64,000 nt of DNA, from positions 1 through 64,000 of the IMG/VR virus record IMGVR_UViG_3300007735_000797. One strand, 5' to 3'. Origin of the DNA: a virus. Position numbers and translations under genes: made by a program. The notes beneath the pieces are model-generated. The model did no database searches. It had not been told where the DNA came from and saw nothing but the letters and a program-made list of their open reading frames with translations. Shown here in pieces: positions 21,301-29,233 of this stretch. Within the stretch, counting starts at the first letter, position 1; every line of letters starts with the position of its first letter.

Positions 21301-22532
21301 TGATCGGGGAATGGAGCAAAATTACCTATTGGATTATTAAAATATGCAGTAAAAGACCGCATAAAAGTAATTAAACTGTCTTTATCGAAAAAGGCTGCTG
21401 AAGATGGATCTTCAAGAAGAAATTCATCAATATCAAATTCAAAAAATGGTATTGCAGAACAGCCGTAAATAAATCTTCTAGGTATTATGTAACTCAGAGG
21501 ATATGTTATTTGTAAATCACCTAAATCAGGATAACATGCATTGGCTTCTCCTAATCCCCAATGGTGTTCGCATTGAATAAATGCGAGTATTTGCGCTCTT
21601 AGAGGTGTTTTATAAATTCCACCTTCTAAAAAACCACTTGGTTCCGTTAATGGCTGTCCTTGTGAAAAATAATTCACAGGTGTTGTAAATGGATATGGGT
21701 CGCCTTCGTTGTAAGAAAATATTTGCCATGCCCATGGATAATGTTCCTTCATTATTCTTCTTCTATATGGAGATACTCCCATTTTATTACAATAATTTCT
21801 TATTTCTTCAGAACCATATCCGGCATTTGAAGCAATGGTTAGTGTCACACAACATCTATCTTCTGCTTCTGTTGAGCAAGGATAACCAACTTCTTTAGAA
21901 GGTCCGGAAACAAAAGGACCGAGCAAGGATCCTGTAAAAAATAAATCTTCAAAGAAATTAACGCCTAATCCTATACCGGCCTTCAAAGTGGTAAAAAATG
22001 CTGCAAATCCGTTATCTGAAGGATCTTTGCCGCCTCCGTAATAAGTTTGTGCTGTATCAAATCTGCCCTCAGATTTAGCATCATCACCCTCATCTAATTC
22101 ATTGGGTATTAATGTGCCATTACATGCATCTCCCTGAAGTATTCTACTTTTATGTAAATTTGTATTTGGTGAGACTGTTTCATTTCCCGGTCCACCAAAT
22201 TGGGACGCACTAACATATTCGGTTGATTCACATTCTGGTACGTTAGTGGTGTAGTTAAGCATATATGAAGGATTCCACCAAATCCAATATGCACCCATAT
22301 TCTTATATTCAAATTTTATTAATGGATCATTTAAAGTTGAATTAACTGGTGCAGCTCCAACATCAATTCCTTGATATAAAACTAAATCATCATTTGGATC
22401 AATTGGATTGCCAGACCAAGGCGTGATCCTATCTCCCCACATGCAGCTACTACAGCAAACATCTGGACATCCAGTTGGAGGGGGTGGTGGAGATTTAGTA
22501 GTTCCGCAGCAACAAGTAGATAAAAAAGTCAT
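18318..22532 (-). CDS. Giant cysteine-rich protein, 1404 aa
   Basis: No family is recognised. It starts with a run of Cys (C-C-C-G-T-T), a P-P-P-P-P stretch and C-x-x-C/C-C clusters, and contains many further Cys motifs (S-K-C-G-G-C-G-M, C-C-R-N-C-L, C-S-D-C-G-G) spread over the whole length, amid Tyr/Asn/Pro/Gly-rich sequence. The composition and size fit an extracellular appendage or adhesin stabilised by metal or disulfides, most likely a tail fibre or baseplate-attached protein. It is translationally coupled to small genes on both sides. Confidence 0.65.
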   Translation of the reverse strand: MTFLSTCCCGTTKSPPPPPTGCPDVCCSSCMWGDRITPWSGNPIDPNDDLVLYQGIDVGAAPVNSTLNDPLIKFEYKNMGAYWIWWNPSYMLNYTTNVPECESTEYVSASQFGGPGNETVSPNTNLHKSRILQGDACNGTLIPNELDEGDDAKSEGRFDTAQTYYGGGKDPSDNGFAAFFTTLKAGIGLGVNFFEDLFFTGSLLGPFVSGPSKEVGYPCSTEAEDRCCVTLTIASNAGYGSEEIRNYCNKMGVSPYRRRIMKEHYPWAWQIFSYNEGDPYPFTTPVNYFSQGQPLTEPSGFLEGGIYKTPLRAQILAFIQCEHHWGLGEANACYPDLGDLQITYPLSYIIPRRFIYGCSAIPFFEFDIDEFLLEDPSSAAFFDKDSLITFMRSFTAYFNNPIGNFAPFPDQPYPDGTAIYFVREYINELTRRRFQNILVKDWRQEAYEEIIIAESYYRESLGLTGITFDLFGELEIERPVPINGTSAELIQSFRNLPEYERSNYIEKSFPLPLGPVRKRRRALSVNGLFDELEGNELVNVFMPFDINEIISNFNPDAECMFKDENGDVNEELKNLQAMKYVNVFNPINKIWDTSYPDDDEPTRNARKIGLIAKLSQITYTYMLVQPGRWEFAAWGQGLVQQAGPPPTTSEPDDTDPDETGGAFNTLSRPENNWFFRKYGYVQGPESLLEWPSFSRVLAHSQLNNCTVPVDGDRGDFDFAWNPGTNCIREGCVSPIGPIQTGWVNDPYCGRSTYSQHPDVFLGTHSNPIQVVNGSAVDCPGSAGTEQYFEVRPAGRNEVSFVRYQSREMKWDTTVTPHRVIKRTEEEKDNYKNTTFNIPLTKTKDNCAVCWGRPCSSTNEYLWNDARFKSFNASCSASPLVGGAGFGTKTSGCAGVFVETDLASSTQIPYNNDIDIISYDFGWYGPIAFRRTDPNTVPDDVFGFNVEPVTYECDDTIQYDFCENTNVQVHRAITAQGDITEWPFGLPPQKFWEAAPSYPYSIPYANFTGMFNSECCELVSKCGGCGMSVNFDENCQNIASIWCRSPKYPQEAFKDWVEAGKPTTFDFGQYSAEKGMVLAFSSAFSGRYDISPATGAPVITPQQDGYDNVPGSYLNSQSITPEFNSVAPDPYPFGGVTWGLCIPDHNNQLIYTSDNQFDCSKILFNVTKEQLNFIGMTNEAMINRYKGNFCACGGFFTGVIKDIVIPKQSCLASDIGTIQSFECQSGPSTYNYGEFESQLNNPRTEHNYICNYIAISLCAGLKLYSDGLGKFTNINAPCQLNTSLYNGVTCNNVNDYLVNGFCYVAPDPDDYTPPNISVYCDNFDSTNEKCFDLNDPDTPLDTTTGCCRNCLDGLDPFTSNSQYDCSDCGGNNIFVHENALNQQDNLDFANWAREQGLIGCWRIKQ

Positions 22533-22696
22533 AATTCAGCTTCAATTTTTTCAATCGTATCTCGTAGAGTCTTCATTTCGTTGGCAAGCGCACGCCAATC
22601 TTTTGTCTCTAGGAGATAGTCTTCGTATATATCAATGCAAGAATGCGCTTTTTTGATTATTGTAAGAAGAGATTCTTTAAGTTCTTGCTTGTCCAT
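22529..22696 (-). CDS. Small helical protein, 55 aa
   Basis: A 55-codon frame from the ATG at 22696 ends by overlapping the start of the giant gene (ATGA). The sequence is a charged helix pair (L-K-E-S-L-L-T-I-I-K-K and A-L-A-N-E-M-K-T-L-R-D-T-I-E-K-I). It lies directly downstream of the gene at 22700-23479. It could be a chaperone or assembly partner of the giant protein, judged only from position. Confidence 0.6.
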   Translation of the reverse strand: MDKQELKESLLTIIKKAHSCIDIYEDYLLETKDWRALANEMKTLRDTIEKIEAEL

Positions 22697-22699
22697 ATA

Positions 22700-23479
22700 C
22701 TATGTATTTTCATTATCTTCCCTCGTCACGATTGGAATCACATTTGTTTTAACTTCTGGTGCTTCAGTAATTTTGATTTTATTTCTTTTTACTTTCAATC
22801 CAGCACTGGTGATTTCTATGGGATTTTGTTTTACTTCAGTTTCTAATGGCTGTTGCGGTTGAATAGCACCAAACGGTTTGCCCTCTTCTTTGGCACGATT
22901 GATAAGATCAACAATGTTGAGCATTCGTTCATTTTTCTTCTCTTCTTTTTGTGTTTTATCAACTTGAACATCTATGCTCTCTATAGTTCTATAATAAAAA
23001 CTTCTATAGAATCTCAAATCCATATCAAAGACAGTTATAAGACCTGACTTTGGATATGGGGTTTCTATGATTGATGATTTCAGCCGAGAATTAACTCTCG
23101 GAACTCTAAGTTTTCCGAAGAACCTAGCTTTACCTGTTCTGCCAGCGTTACCCAAGTTGGTATTTCTGGTACAGGTCATGATTCTGGTTTGTCCGTTTGT
23201 GATTTTTCTAAAAGTCACAACACAAATATACTTTTCAAGTGCTTCCATCAATTCTGCCATTGACAAAGAATCAGATGGAGCATAGTCAGAATCGGTTTGA
23301 GCAATTTTAAAAATTTCTCCATCCAACCGTTCCAATTTTATTTCTAAACTAGAAGCATCCTCTTCAGACTCTTCTTGTTTATTTTGTTCTTGTTGATCTG
23401 GAAATATTGATGATAGATCCAGCCCGTTGGTAAGAGGTTTTACTTTATCAAACGGATCAGGTTGTTGGTCTGGGGGCAT
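22700..23479 (-). CDS. SH3-barrel-like protein, 259 aa
   Basis: The start at 23479 is set by GGAGG 6 bases upstream; it overlaps the previous gene by 23 bases. The N-terminus (1-60) is acidic and disordered. Residues 75-165 hold two blocks, Y-I-C-V-V-T-F-R-K-I-T-N-G-Q-T-R-I-M-T-C and F-D-M-D-L-R-F-Y-R-S-F, the strand pattern of small SH3-like (DUF2693-type) phage proteins. The C-terminal part is Lys/Glu-rich. The role is unknown; it sits in a virion gene block. Confidence 0.6.
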   Translation of the reverse strand: MPPDQQPDPFDKVKPLTNGLDLSSIFPDQQEQNKQEESEEDASSLEIKLERLDGEIFKIAQTDSDYAPSDSLSMAELMEALEKYICVVTFRKITNGQTRIMTCTRNTNLGNAGRTGKARFFGKLRVPRVNSRLKSSIIETPYPKSGLITVFDMDLRFYRSFYYRTIESIDVQVDKTQKEEKKNERMLNIVDLINRAKEEGKPFGAIQPQQPLETEVKQNPIEITSAGLKVKRNKIKITEAPEVKTNVIPIVTREDNENT

Positions 23480-24419
23480 TTGTACCTCCAGTTGTATTGG
23501 TTGGAACCACAGGCACTCCACCAAAGAATTGGTTATACCGATCTGTTAAATCAAATCCCTCTGGTACTCTATTTTTTAGATCAACTGGAGTATGATATTG
23601 TGATGGGGCTTCTGATTCCTTAGTCCCAGTTTCTTTGAATGGCTGCGACACTTTGAATATTTTTTCTACAACATAAGGAGATGCGAGTGTATCAGTTGGT
23701 CCTGCGGCCATATTGGCAAGGGTTTTTAGTTCAAAATCTCTGACTTCTGGTGTTACGTCACCAGTCTTATATTTTCCAAATGCTTCTTGTCCGCTAGCTG
23801 CATTTAATTCTGATGCTGCTTTTGTGTAGTCTGAAGTTCCGAAAACTAAATTATATACTTTAGATCCTGCTAAAGCACCACCACCATAAGTACCAGCGGT
23901 TTTAAGATATTCCTTAATATTTTTTGTAGGAATTTCTACTCCACTTTTTAATTTTATAGAATCTGGTAAAATCTTGTCAACCAAACTAGATTGTGCTGAT
24001 TGTATCAATAATTGGCCAATTATAGATCCGGTGACAGATTTAAAATTTTCTTCATGCTTCTTTCTGAATGTAGCAGGAGAATTTGCATCAGATACTTGTA
24101 GTGCTTGATAAATTTTATCGAATTTATCCATTTTAGTGATATCCATAATATCGATAAAATCTACAGGAGAATTACCGATATTTAAATCACTTCTTACGGA
24201 TAGAGTGTCTGGAGATTGTGTTTGTTTTTGCCCAGTGAATTTACCGCTATATGGATCAATACCCATACTTCGTAAAGCTTTAGTTCTTGCATTCTCTGTC
24301 TCTGGGCTATATGGTGTGCTGCCAGATTGCGAAGGGACCGATTCTGGTTCTTGAATAGTTAGAAGTTTAAATGGATCAAATTCTTCTTGTTCAGTAATGT
24401 GCTTGCCAGATATACTCAT
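23457..24419 (-). CDS. Probable virion-associated protein, 320 aa
   Basis: Not recognised. The N-terminal 90 residues are Ser/Pro/Gln-rich and likely disordered. The middle is helical, with a short Gly/Ala segment (T-Y-G-G-G-A-L-A-G-S-K-V) that could be membrane-active. The C-terminus ends in a Thr/Asn/Pro-rich tail. It overlaps genes on both sides by a few bases in a block of late minus-strand genes, so a virion role is inferred from position only. Confidence 0.6.
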   Translation of the reverse strand: MSISGKHITEQEEFDPFKLLTIQEPESVPSQSGSTPYSPETENARTKALRSMGIDPYSGKFTGQKQTQSPDTLSVRSDLNIGNSPVDFIDIMDITKMDKFDKIYQALQVSDANSPATFRKKHEENFKSVTGSIIGQLLIQSAQSSLVDKILPDSIKLKSGVEIPTKNIKEYLKTAGTYGGGALAGSKVYNLVFGTSDYTKAASELNAASGQEAFGKYKTGDVTPEVRDFELKTLANMAAGPTDTLASPYVVEKIFKVSQPFKETGTKESEAPSQYHTPVDLKNRVPEGFDLTDRYNQFFGGVPVVPTNTTGGTNAPRPTT

Positions 24420-24781
24420 TTTGCATAATCCATGAAAATAGTCTTATTAAACTGACTTATATTTTCTTCCTTTGCCGCATATCCCAAAATCATGTGATGG
24501 GCAATTATTAGCTTTTCAAGATCGTTGTCATTCTTATTTAAAGTGATTGAAACTTTTTCTGGAGCTAGCATTACTTCAAAATGTAAAAGACCTCGTAAAG
24601 CTATGGCAAGATTCTTTTCATTTAAGTGTTGTTTATTTGAATCTATAGTCGAAATCTGAAGAGTATCGGTTTCTTCAAAATAGGAAAGTAAAAATACGAT
24701 ATCTTGGTATCCAGTTTCGACCTGTGTGCCAGATACTGTTTTGTAATAGAATCCTTTAGGGTGTTTTTTGAAGTTTATCAT
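24416..24781 (-). CDS. Hypothetical protein, 121 aa
   Basis: A small alpha/beta protein: N-terminal strands (K-G-F-Y-Y-K-T-V, V-F-L-L-S-Y-F), a central Leu-rich helix and a C-terminal helix. No domain is recognised. The late promoter at 24794-24800 lies inside the end of the upstream gene. It overlaps the next gene by 4 bases, suggesting co-expression with the two downstream genes. Confidence 0.6.
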   Translation of the reverse strand: MINFKKHPKGFYYKTVSGTQVETGYQDIVFLLSYFEETDTLQISTIDSNKQHLNEKNLAIALRGLLHFEVMLAPEKVSITLNKNDNDLEKLIIAHHMILGYAAKEENISQFNKTIFMDYAK

Positions 24782-24782
24782 G

Positions 24783-26012
24783 TTAGTTCGTTATATTTAT
24801 GGTTTTTCTTGAGGCAACCGCGTCTGTCGAATGTCTGACTGTTATTTTGTCTGGGAATGTGGATGTTACATTTAAAATAACGAACGAACCATTTTTACCC
24901 GGTACTCCATAATAAGATGTATTTGAATTTATTAAAGCTTGCTCAGTAGTATCTAAAGTTAAAGATTCAAATACTAAAGAATAACCATAGTTACTTGAGT
25001 GTGATGTATCAAATTTGTAAATTATATTGCGTCTTAGAGTGGGGAAATTGGTTAAATTATTGGCGTAGATTATTCCAATACCACTTACACTTATCTTATA
25101 AATCTGATCGAAATTGGTTCCCAAAACTACATTAGTAGCTAAAGCAGATCCAGTTTCACATGAGCCGCCAACCGAGAATACATCTTCCGTATATGCCGAT
25201 GGATACTTAAATTGTCTTAAATACGACTGAAGTTCGGTTTGATTTTCAAAACATTCAAGGAAAGCACCTTCGCTATCATAAAGCTTGGAAGATCCAGTTT
25301 CGGTGGCATCAGATGATTTTGAAAGATCATTAATACCTCGCATGAAAACTTTGAACTGAAGCTGTTCACCAATATAGCTTTCATTGACAACAGAATCGGT
25401 TAGGAAGAGTAATTCCTCTCCATTGTCCAATGTTTTAATATAAGACACTCCAATATATCCGGGATTTAAGGTCGATCCTTCAATACTAATAAAATCACCA
25501 TAATACATTCCGAGATTCTTAAGAAGTTCTGTGCCGAGAACATTTCGAACAACATTGTACGTTGTTCCAGACAACCCGGCCAATCTATTAAATTGGGGTG
25601 GCTCTAAAAAGTAATCTCTATTGTATTTTGTGATTTCATTGTCAATACCCTGAATGGTTACAACATTTGCAATCACTATGTTGTTTACATAGGAGTCAAG
25701 AGTATATGTTCCACCCAGATTAGCATCTATAACTTCAGCTTCATTCAAATATTCTGCATTTGAAATAGTGAATGTATATCCGGCAGTCAACCCGCCAAAA
25801 AATAGAGCTAATTCCTCAAAATCGCTATCTTGAAGGCATTCGTTATAATCAATAAGTACTTTATTGTAATTATCAAAATAAACGAACTGAGGACTGCACC
25901 TAAGCCGTTTATTATACAAGCTATACTCATCTGATTGTAAAAGTTCGATGCCATATAAGGTAGCACCGCGCACTTCTACGAAGGCATAACTTGAGGGTGA
26001 TGAAAAATGCAT
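24783..26012 (-). CDS. Probable tail or baseplate protein, 409 aa
   Basis: The opening A-F-V-E-V-R-G-A-T-L-Y-G-I-E-L-L and the Tyr/Asn/Ser/Thr-rich, beta-dominated sequence resemble tail-fibre or baseplate proteins; no specific family is recognised. It lies 3 bases downstream of the gene at 26016-27080 and probably forms an appendage with it. Confidence 0.55.
   Translation of the reverse strand: MHFSSPSSYAFVEVRGATLYGIELLQSDEYSLYNKRLRCSPQFVYFDNYNKVLIDYNECLQDSDFEELALFFGGLTAGYTFTISNAEYLNEAEVIDANLGGTYTLDSYVNNIVIANVVTIQGIDNEITKYNRDYFLEPPQFNRLAGLSGTTYNVVRNVLGTELLKNLGMYYGDFISIEGSTLNPGYIGVSYIKTLDNGEELLFLTDSVVNESYIGEQLQFKVFMRGINDLSKSSDATETGSSKLYDSEGAFLECFENQTELQSYLRQFKYPSAYTEDVFSVGGSCETGSALATNVVLGTNFDQIYKISVSGIGIIYANNLTNFPTLRRNIIYKFDTSHSSNYGYSLVFESLTLDTTEQALINSNTSYYGVPGKNGSFVILNVTSTFPDKITVRHSTDAVASRKTINITN
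24794..24800 (-). promoter_or_regulatory. Late promoter ATAAATA (minus)
   Basis: Read leftward, CCATAAATATAAC lies 12 bases before the start at 24781 and within the 3' end of the gene at 24783-26012. Confidence 0.55.
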
Positions 26013-26015
26013 TTT

Positions 26016-27080
26016 TTAGTATGCTAGGTAATATACTGTAGTAGCTGCTGTGTCAGACTTTACAAACAAGTTATAAGGATTGCTTATTTCGATAAACAAC
26101 TTTTCTCCGGGATCCATTTGGAAACCCGTAGCACCTGTGTTGCCAGTAACATAAACCGAATATCTATTCGATGCTGCTGACTTGATTTGAACTCCGTAAG
26201 TCACCCCAATGCTGGTGATTGAGGTCAATCTTTGGAAAGAAGTCGTAGTAGCCAATGATCCGGTTGACACGGTTGAGACCAACTCGGGCATGGTCTTAAT
26301 TTTGCCTGTGCCACCAGAAAGATATGTGCTGATGTTGGCTACATTTGTATTAATCGTATTACCAAGATAAGCAGCGTTTGTGCTTATTGTTGACAGCGTG
26401 GATTCTATCGTAGTACCAGTTACAATAACTGGATTACCACCTGTGTATCCTTGGACCTTTAAAGGTGATGATACATCATTTATTACTGCAACCGTGGAGG
26501 CTAAATTTGCAGTAATGCTGAATGATCCACCAGCCAAAGAAACGTAAAGGGCATTCACGCCAGTGCTTGTGTCAATCGATGCGGAGGCAGTAGTATTACC
26601 GCCAATTATCCTTGAAAACATCGGAAAAGCAACACTGGCTGACCGGACGTAACCACCTCCACCAGAAGTGAAGGTATCGGCAAGAGTATTTACTAGAACA
26701 CCAAATGTAGTACCAGATCCTGTATTAAGAGAATTTGAAATGGTTGTTAGCTTGGTGTTTGCCCCAGAATCGGTGACCGATACTGCGGCTCCAGAAATAC
26801 CAGCAACTTCAAGATATGTGCCAGAAACATTTCTGACATAGGCGTTTGATACTGCATTTAAAGTCAATCCACTTGTAATTCCGTATAGAGAAACGGGAAG
26901 TGGACTTGTAGCACTCACTCTATTGGTTGTAGTATCACTTCCCCATGCAATTTTATTTACTTGAACATGGTGGGTGAGGAATGTGCCAGCGTCCCCGGTT
27001 GTGCCATAATCCGTGGCAATGCTTGCAGTATTTCCTCCAGATGCTACAATAGTTACATTATCGTCAGTATCAGCTGCCAT
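26016..27080 (-). CDS. Probable fibre-like virion protein, 354 aa
   Basis: Very rich in Ser, Thr, Gly, Ala and Val with few charges. Regular strand-turn repeats such as T-K-L-T-T-I-S-N-S-L and V-S-V-T-D-S-G are typical of trimeric phage fibres or tail decoration. A GGAG site lies 6 bases before the ATG. It is divergent from the gp33 gene with only 35 bases between, so both promoters must lie there or overlap coding sequence. Confidence 0.6.
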   Translation of the reverse strand: MAADTDDNVTIVASGGNTASIATDYGTTGDAGTFLTHHVQVNKIAWGSDTTTNRVSATSPLPVSLYGITSGLTLNAVSNAYVRNVSGTYLEVAGISGAAVSVTDSGANTKLTTISNSLNTGSGTTFGVLVNTLADTFTSGGGGYVRSASVAFPMFSRIIGGNTTASASIDTSTGVNALYVSLAGGSFSITANLASTVAVINDVSSPLKVQGYTGGNPVIVTGTTIESTLSTISTNAAYLGNTINTNVANISTYLSGGTGKIKTMPELVSTVSTGSLATTTSFQRLTSITSIGVTYGVQIKSAASNRYSVYVTGNTGATGFQMDPGEKLFIEISNPYNLFVKSDTAATTVYYLAY

Positions 27081-27115
27081 TTTATCTCCAGTTTCAGTAA
27101 TATATAGGTTATATA

Positions 27116-27343
27116 ATGCTCATAGATATATCACACAAAAATGAATTTTCTAAAAAAGTGGAAGATTACGCTCTTAAACACAATTCCACGTATTTGGATG
27201 CCGTGTTGAACATTGCTCAGGAATATAATATCGAACCAGAAGCAGCTGCAAAGCTGATTTCTAAACCGATAATCGAAAAGCTTTCGGCTGAAGGCAAGGA
27301 ACTAAATCTTGTTAAAAACAACAAGTCTAGACTTCCTTTTTAA
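27116..27343 (+). CDS. 33: Late transcription accessory protein gp33
   Basis: In T4, gp33 links the sliding clamp gp45 to host RNA polymerase and co-activates late promoters with gp55. This 75-aa protein shows the family core: T-Y-L-D-A-V-L-N-I-A-Q-E-Y-N-I-E-P-E-A-A-A-K-L-I (split here around residues 24-48), then I-I-E-K-L-x-x-E-G-K-E-L-N-L. Its hydrophobic end R-L-P-F resembles clamp-binding tips. It is next to gene 32, near which gene 33 also lies in T4. Short marine-phage versions are common. Confidence 0.75.
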   Translation: MLIDISHKNEFSKKVEDYALKHNSTYLDAVLNIAQEYNIEPEAAAKLISKPIIEKLSAEGKELNLVKNNKSRLPF

Positions 27344-27372
27344 ATTCTTTACTGTATCATACTCTCATTAGG

Positions 27373-27389
27373 CCAAGGTAGTCCCTTGG
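27373..27389 (+). promoter_or_regulatory. Hairpin over the gene 32 ribosome-binding site
   Basis: CCAAGG (27373-27378) pairs with CCTTGG (27384-27389). The right arm reaches into the G-rich ribosome-binding region (27388-27396) of gene 32. In T4, gp32 represses its own translation through a 5' structure, so this hairpin is a candidate operator. Confidence 0.45.
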
Positions 27390-27402
27390 GGAAAGGTTTT
27401 AT

Positions 27403-28269
27403 ATGTCAAATTTCAGTGATTTCAAAAAGCGTTCTAAGTCAAGCATCGAAGATCTTACCAAGAAGATTGAGGATCTAAACAAGGAAGCATCCTACAAGGA
27501 TGATCGATTCTGGAAGCCAGAAGTCGATAAGGCTGGTAATGGCTATGCCGTTATTCGCTTCCTTCCTGCTGCTCCCGGAGAAGACATTCCATGGGCAAAG
27601 GTCTACTCTCACGCCTTCCAAGGCAAGGGTGGATGGCTCATTGAGAATTGCCCAACCACAATTGGTCAGAAGTGCCCAATCTGCGAAGGTAACAGCGAAC
27701 TCTGGAACAGCGGTATCGAAAAGGACAAGGATATCGCTCGTAACCGTAAGCGCAAGCTTTCTTACATCTCAAACATTCTAGTTGTCAGCGATCCGGCTAA
27801 TCCGGCCAATGACGGTAAGATGTTCCTCTATAAGTATGGCACCAAGATCTTCGGTAAGATTCAGGAGGCCATGCAGCCACAGTTCAAGGATGAAGAGGCC
27901 ATCAACCCATTCGACTTCTGGAAGGGTGCTAACTTCAAGCTTAAGATCCGCAAGGTTGCTGGATTCATCAATTACGATAAGTCAGAGTTTGATTCTCAGT
28001 CAGAACTCTACCGTGGTGATGATGAGAAGCTTGAGTCGCTGTGGAAGAACCTTAACAAGCTTAATGAGTTTGTGAATCCAGCCGAGTTCAAGAATTATGA
28101 AGATCTCAAGAAGAAGATGAATGATGTTCTTGGTGGTGATCTTCGTGATATCGGTGCTCAGTCAAAGACCATTGAAGATGAAGATGCTCCATCTCCATCA
28201 AAGCGGTCTGGTCCTTCTGATTCAGAAGACGCGATGGCTTATTTTGAGCGTCTGTCGCGGGAAAATTAA
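27403..28269 (+). CDS. 32: Single-stranded DNA-binding protein gp32
   Basis: Coats ssDNA in replication, recombination and repair. The N-terminal basic region (F-K-K-R-S-K-S-S) corresponds to the T4 cooperativity domain. The core has the zinc site H70, C83, C91, C94 (T4: H64, C77, C87, C90) followed by aromatic and Lys-rich OB-fold strands. The C-terminus is acidic (E-D-E-D-A-P, D-S-E-D-A) as needed for partner contacts. The 288-residue length is near T4's 301. Codon use is GC-richer than in the flanking genes, as expected for high expression. Confidence 0.95.
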   Translation: MSNFSDFKKRSKSSIEDLTKKIEDLNKEASYKDDRFWKPEVDKAGNGYAVIRFLPAAPGEDIPWAKVYSHAFQGKGGWLIENCPTTIGQKCPICEGNSELWNSGIEKDKDIARNRKRKLSYISNILVVSDPANPANDGKMFLYKYGTKIFGKIQEAMQPQFKDEEAINPFDFWKGANFKLKIRKVAGFINYDKSEFDSQSELYRGDDEKLESLWKNLNKLNEFVNPAEFKNYEDLKKKMNDVLGGDLRDIGAQSKTIEDEDAPSPSKRSGPSDSEDAMAYFERLSREN

Positions 28270-29036
28270 TAACTTAAAGTTCTCCAACTAACGTCAAGAA
28301 CTTTTTGCATCTGCAATATCAACCCGGAGTCGCCAATACTATTGAGGCTCCGGGTTGATTGTTCATTTCGGAGGGGTTGAACATTTCTTTGTCCAAGAAT
28401 AGCAGGCATAGACTGTGGTATGGCTGCTTCCCCTTTATCTGATATAAATTCTTGTGGGTCAAACTTTTCTTGATTTATCTTTATTGGATTTCCGGATTGA
28501 ATGGTCTTCAATTCCTGAATTTTTTGCATTATAACTTCTTCAAGATCTTCCTTTTGCTCATAGTATGGCAGTTGTTCTGATCTTGATTCTACTTTGATTT
28601 TATCCTGCTCAGGCATATTTTTTTGAGCCTGACGGTCTTTCTTTTCCTGAACAGATAATTCCTTTTCGCTTGTATTTAATTTTAATTGCTTAACCTTTGG
28701 TGGCGGTGGTGTCTTATCTTCAGTTTCTTTTGGAGAAACCTCTGTCACCTTTTCTTTGATTGCATCTTCGTCTGTATTCTTCTCTCCAGAAACGTCATTG
28801 GTTGACTTAACTGATTCCGCTTCGGCTTTGTAAGACGAAGATTTCAGATTAGATATCTTAGTTTCAATCTCTTGAAGCTTTTTATCATAAACATCTTGGC
28901 TGATTTTTTTGTTGTCTAGATCTTCTGCTAGTTGTTCTTTTTCTTTTTCCAACAAGCCAACTTCGTCTTCAGGCTTTGGAGAAGTTTCAGTTAGCATCAT
29001 TTTAAAGAAATTATTTGGTTTGTTTTCTTCAATCAT
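28266..29036 (-). CDS. Coiled-coil protein downstream of gp26, 256 aa
   Basis: Long Lys/Glu/Gln-rich coiled coil (about residues 20-75), a Thr/Lys/Pro-rich middle and a Gln-rich C-terminus; no family is recognised. The N-terminus contains N-F-F-K-M-M-L-T-E|T, which resembles the capsid-targeting/gp21 cleavage motif but 7 residues further in. It overlaps the stop of the gp26 frame extension (ATGA). The position suggests tail-hub assembly, the motif suggests head packaging; undecided. Confidence 0.6.
   Translation of the reverse strand: MIEENKPNNFFKMMLTETSPKPEDEVGLLEKEKEQLAEDLDNKKISQDVYDKKLQEIETKISNLKSSSYKAEAESVKSTNDVSGEKNTDEDAIKEKVTEVSPKETEDKTPPPPKVKQLKLNTSEKELSVQEKKDRQAQKNMPEQDKIKVESRSEQLPYYEQKEDLEEVIMQKIQELKTIQSGNPIKINQEKFDPQEFISDKGEAAIPQSMPAILGQRNVQPLRNEQSTRSLNSIGDSGLILQMQKVLDVSWRTLSY
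28318..28359. terminator. Long inverted repeat, possible gene 32 terminator
   Basis: A perfect 12-bp stem ATCAACCCGGAG (28318-28329)/CTCCGGGTTGAT (28348-28359) begins 49 bases after the gene 32 stop, inside the end of the convergent gene. A TTG-TTC-ATTT stretch follows. It probably ends gene 32 transcription. Confidence 0.5.
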
Positions 29037-29233
29037 GACAGTTCATTAAATCCTTTCGCGGATGCTGCCTTAAGTTTCTTTTCTGTTTGATATGCCTTAA
29101 TTTGAGATATGAATACATCTAATTCCCAAGGCATCATTCTTTCAATCTCAGATAGTGGGATTTCATGTTTGTAGATAAGATTGAAAAATTTTACATACTT
29201 ATCTACTAAATTTTCACTATCGAGAATTAAGAA
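29033..29233 (-). CDS. Minus-one frame extension of gp26
   Basis: A 66-codon frame continues gp26 in the -1 frame and has no ATG, GTG or TTG start of its own in a useful place. It encodes a helical segment (N-L-V-D-K-Y-V-K-F-F-N-L-I-Y-K-H-E, then I-P-L-S-E-I-E-R-M-M-P-W-E-L-D-V-F). It is best explained as the tail of a gp26 frameshift product made at the T8 run, like the G/GT tail chaperones of other phages. It is followed by an ATGA overlap with the next gene. Confidence 0.65.
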   Translation of the reverse strand, partial: FLILDSENLVDKYVKFFNLIYKHEIPLSEIERMMPWELDVFISQIKAYQTEKKLKAASAKGFNELS

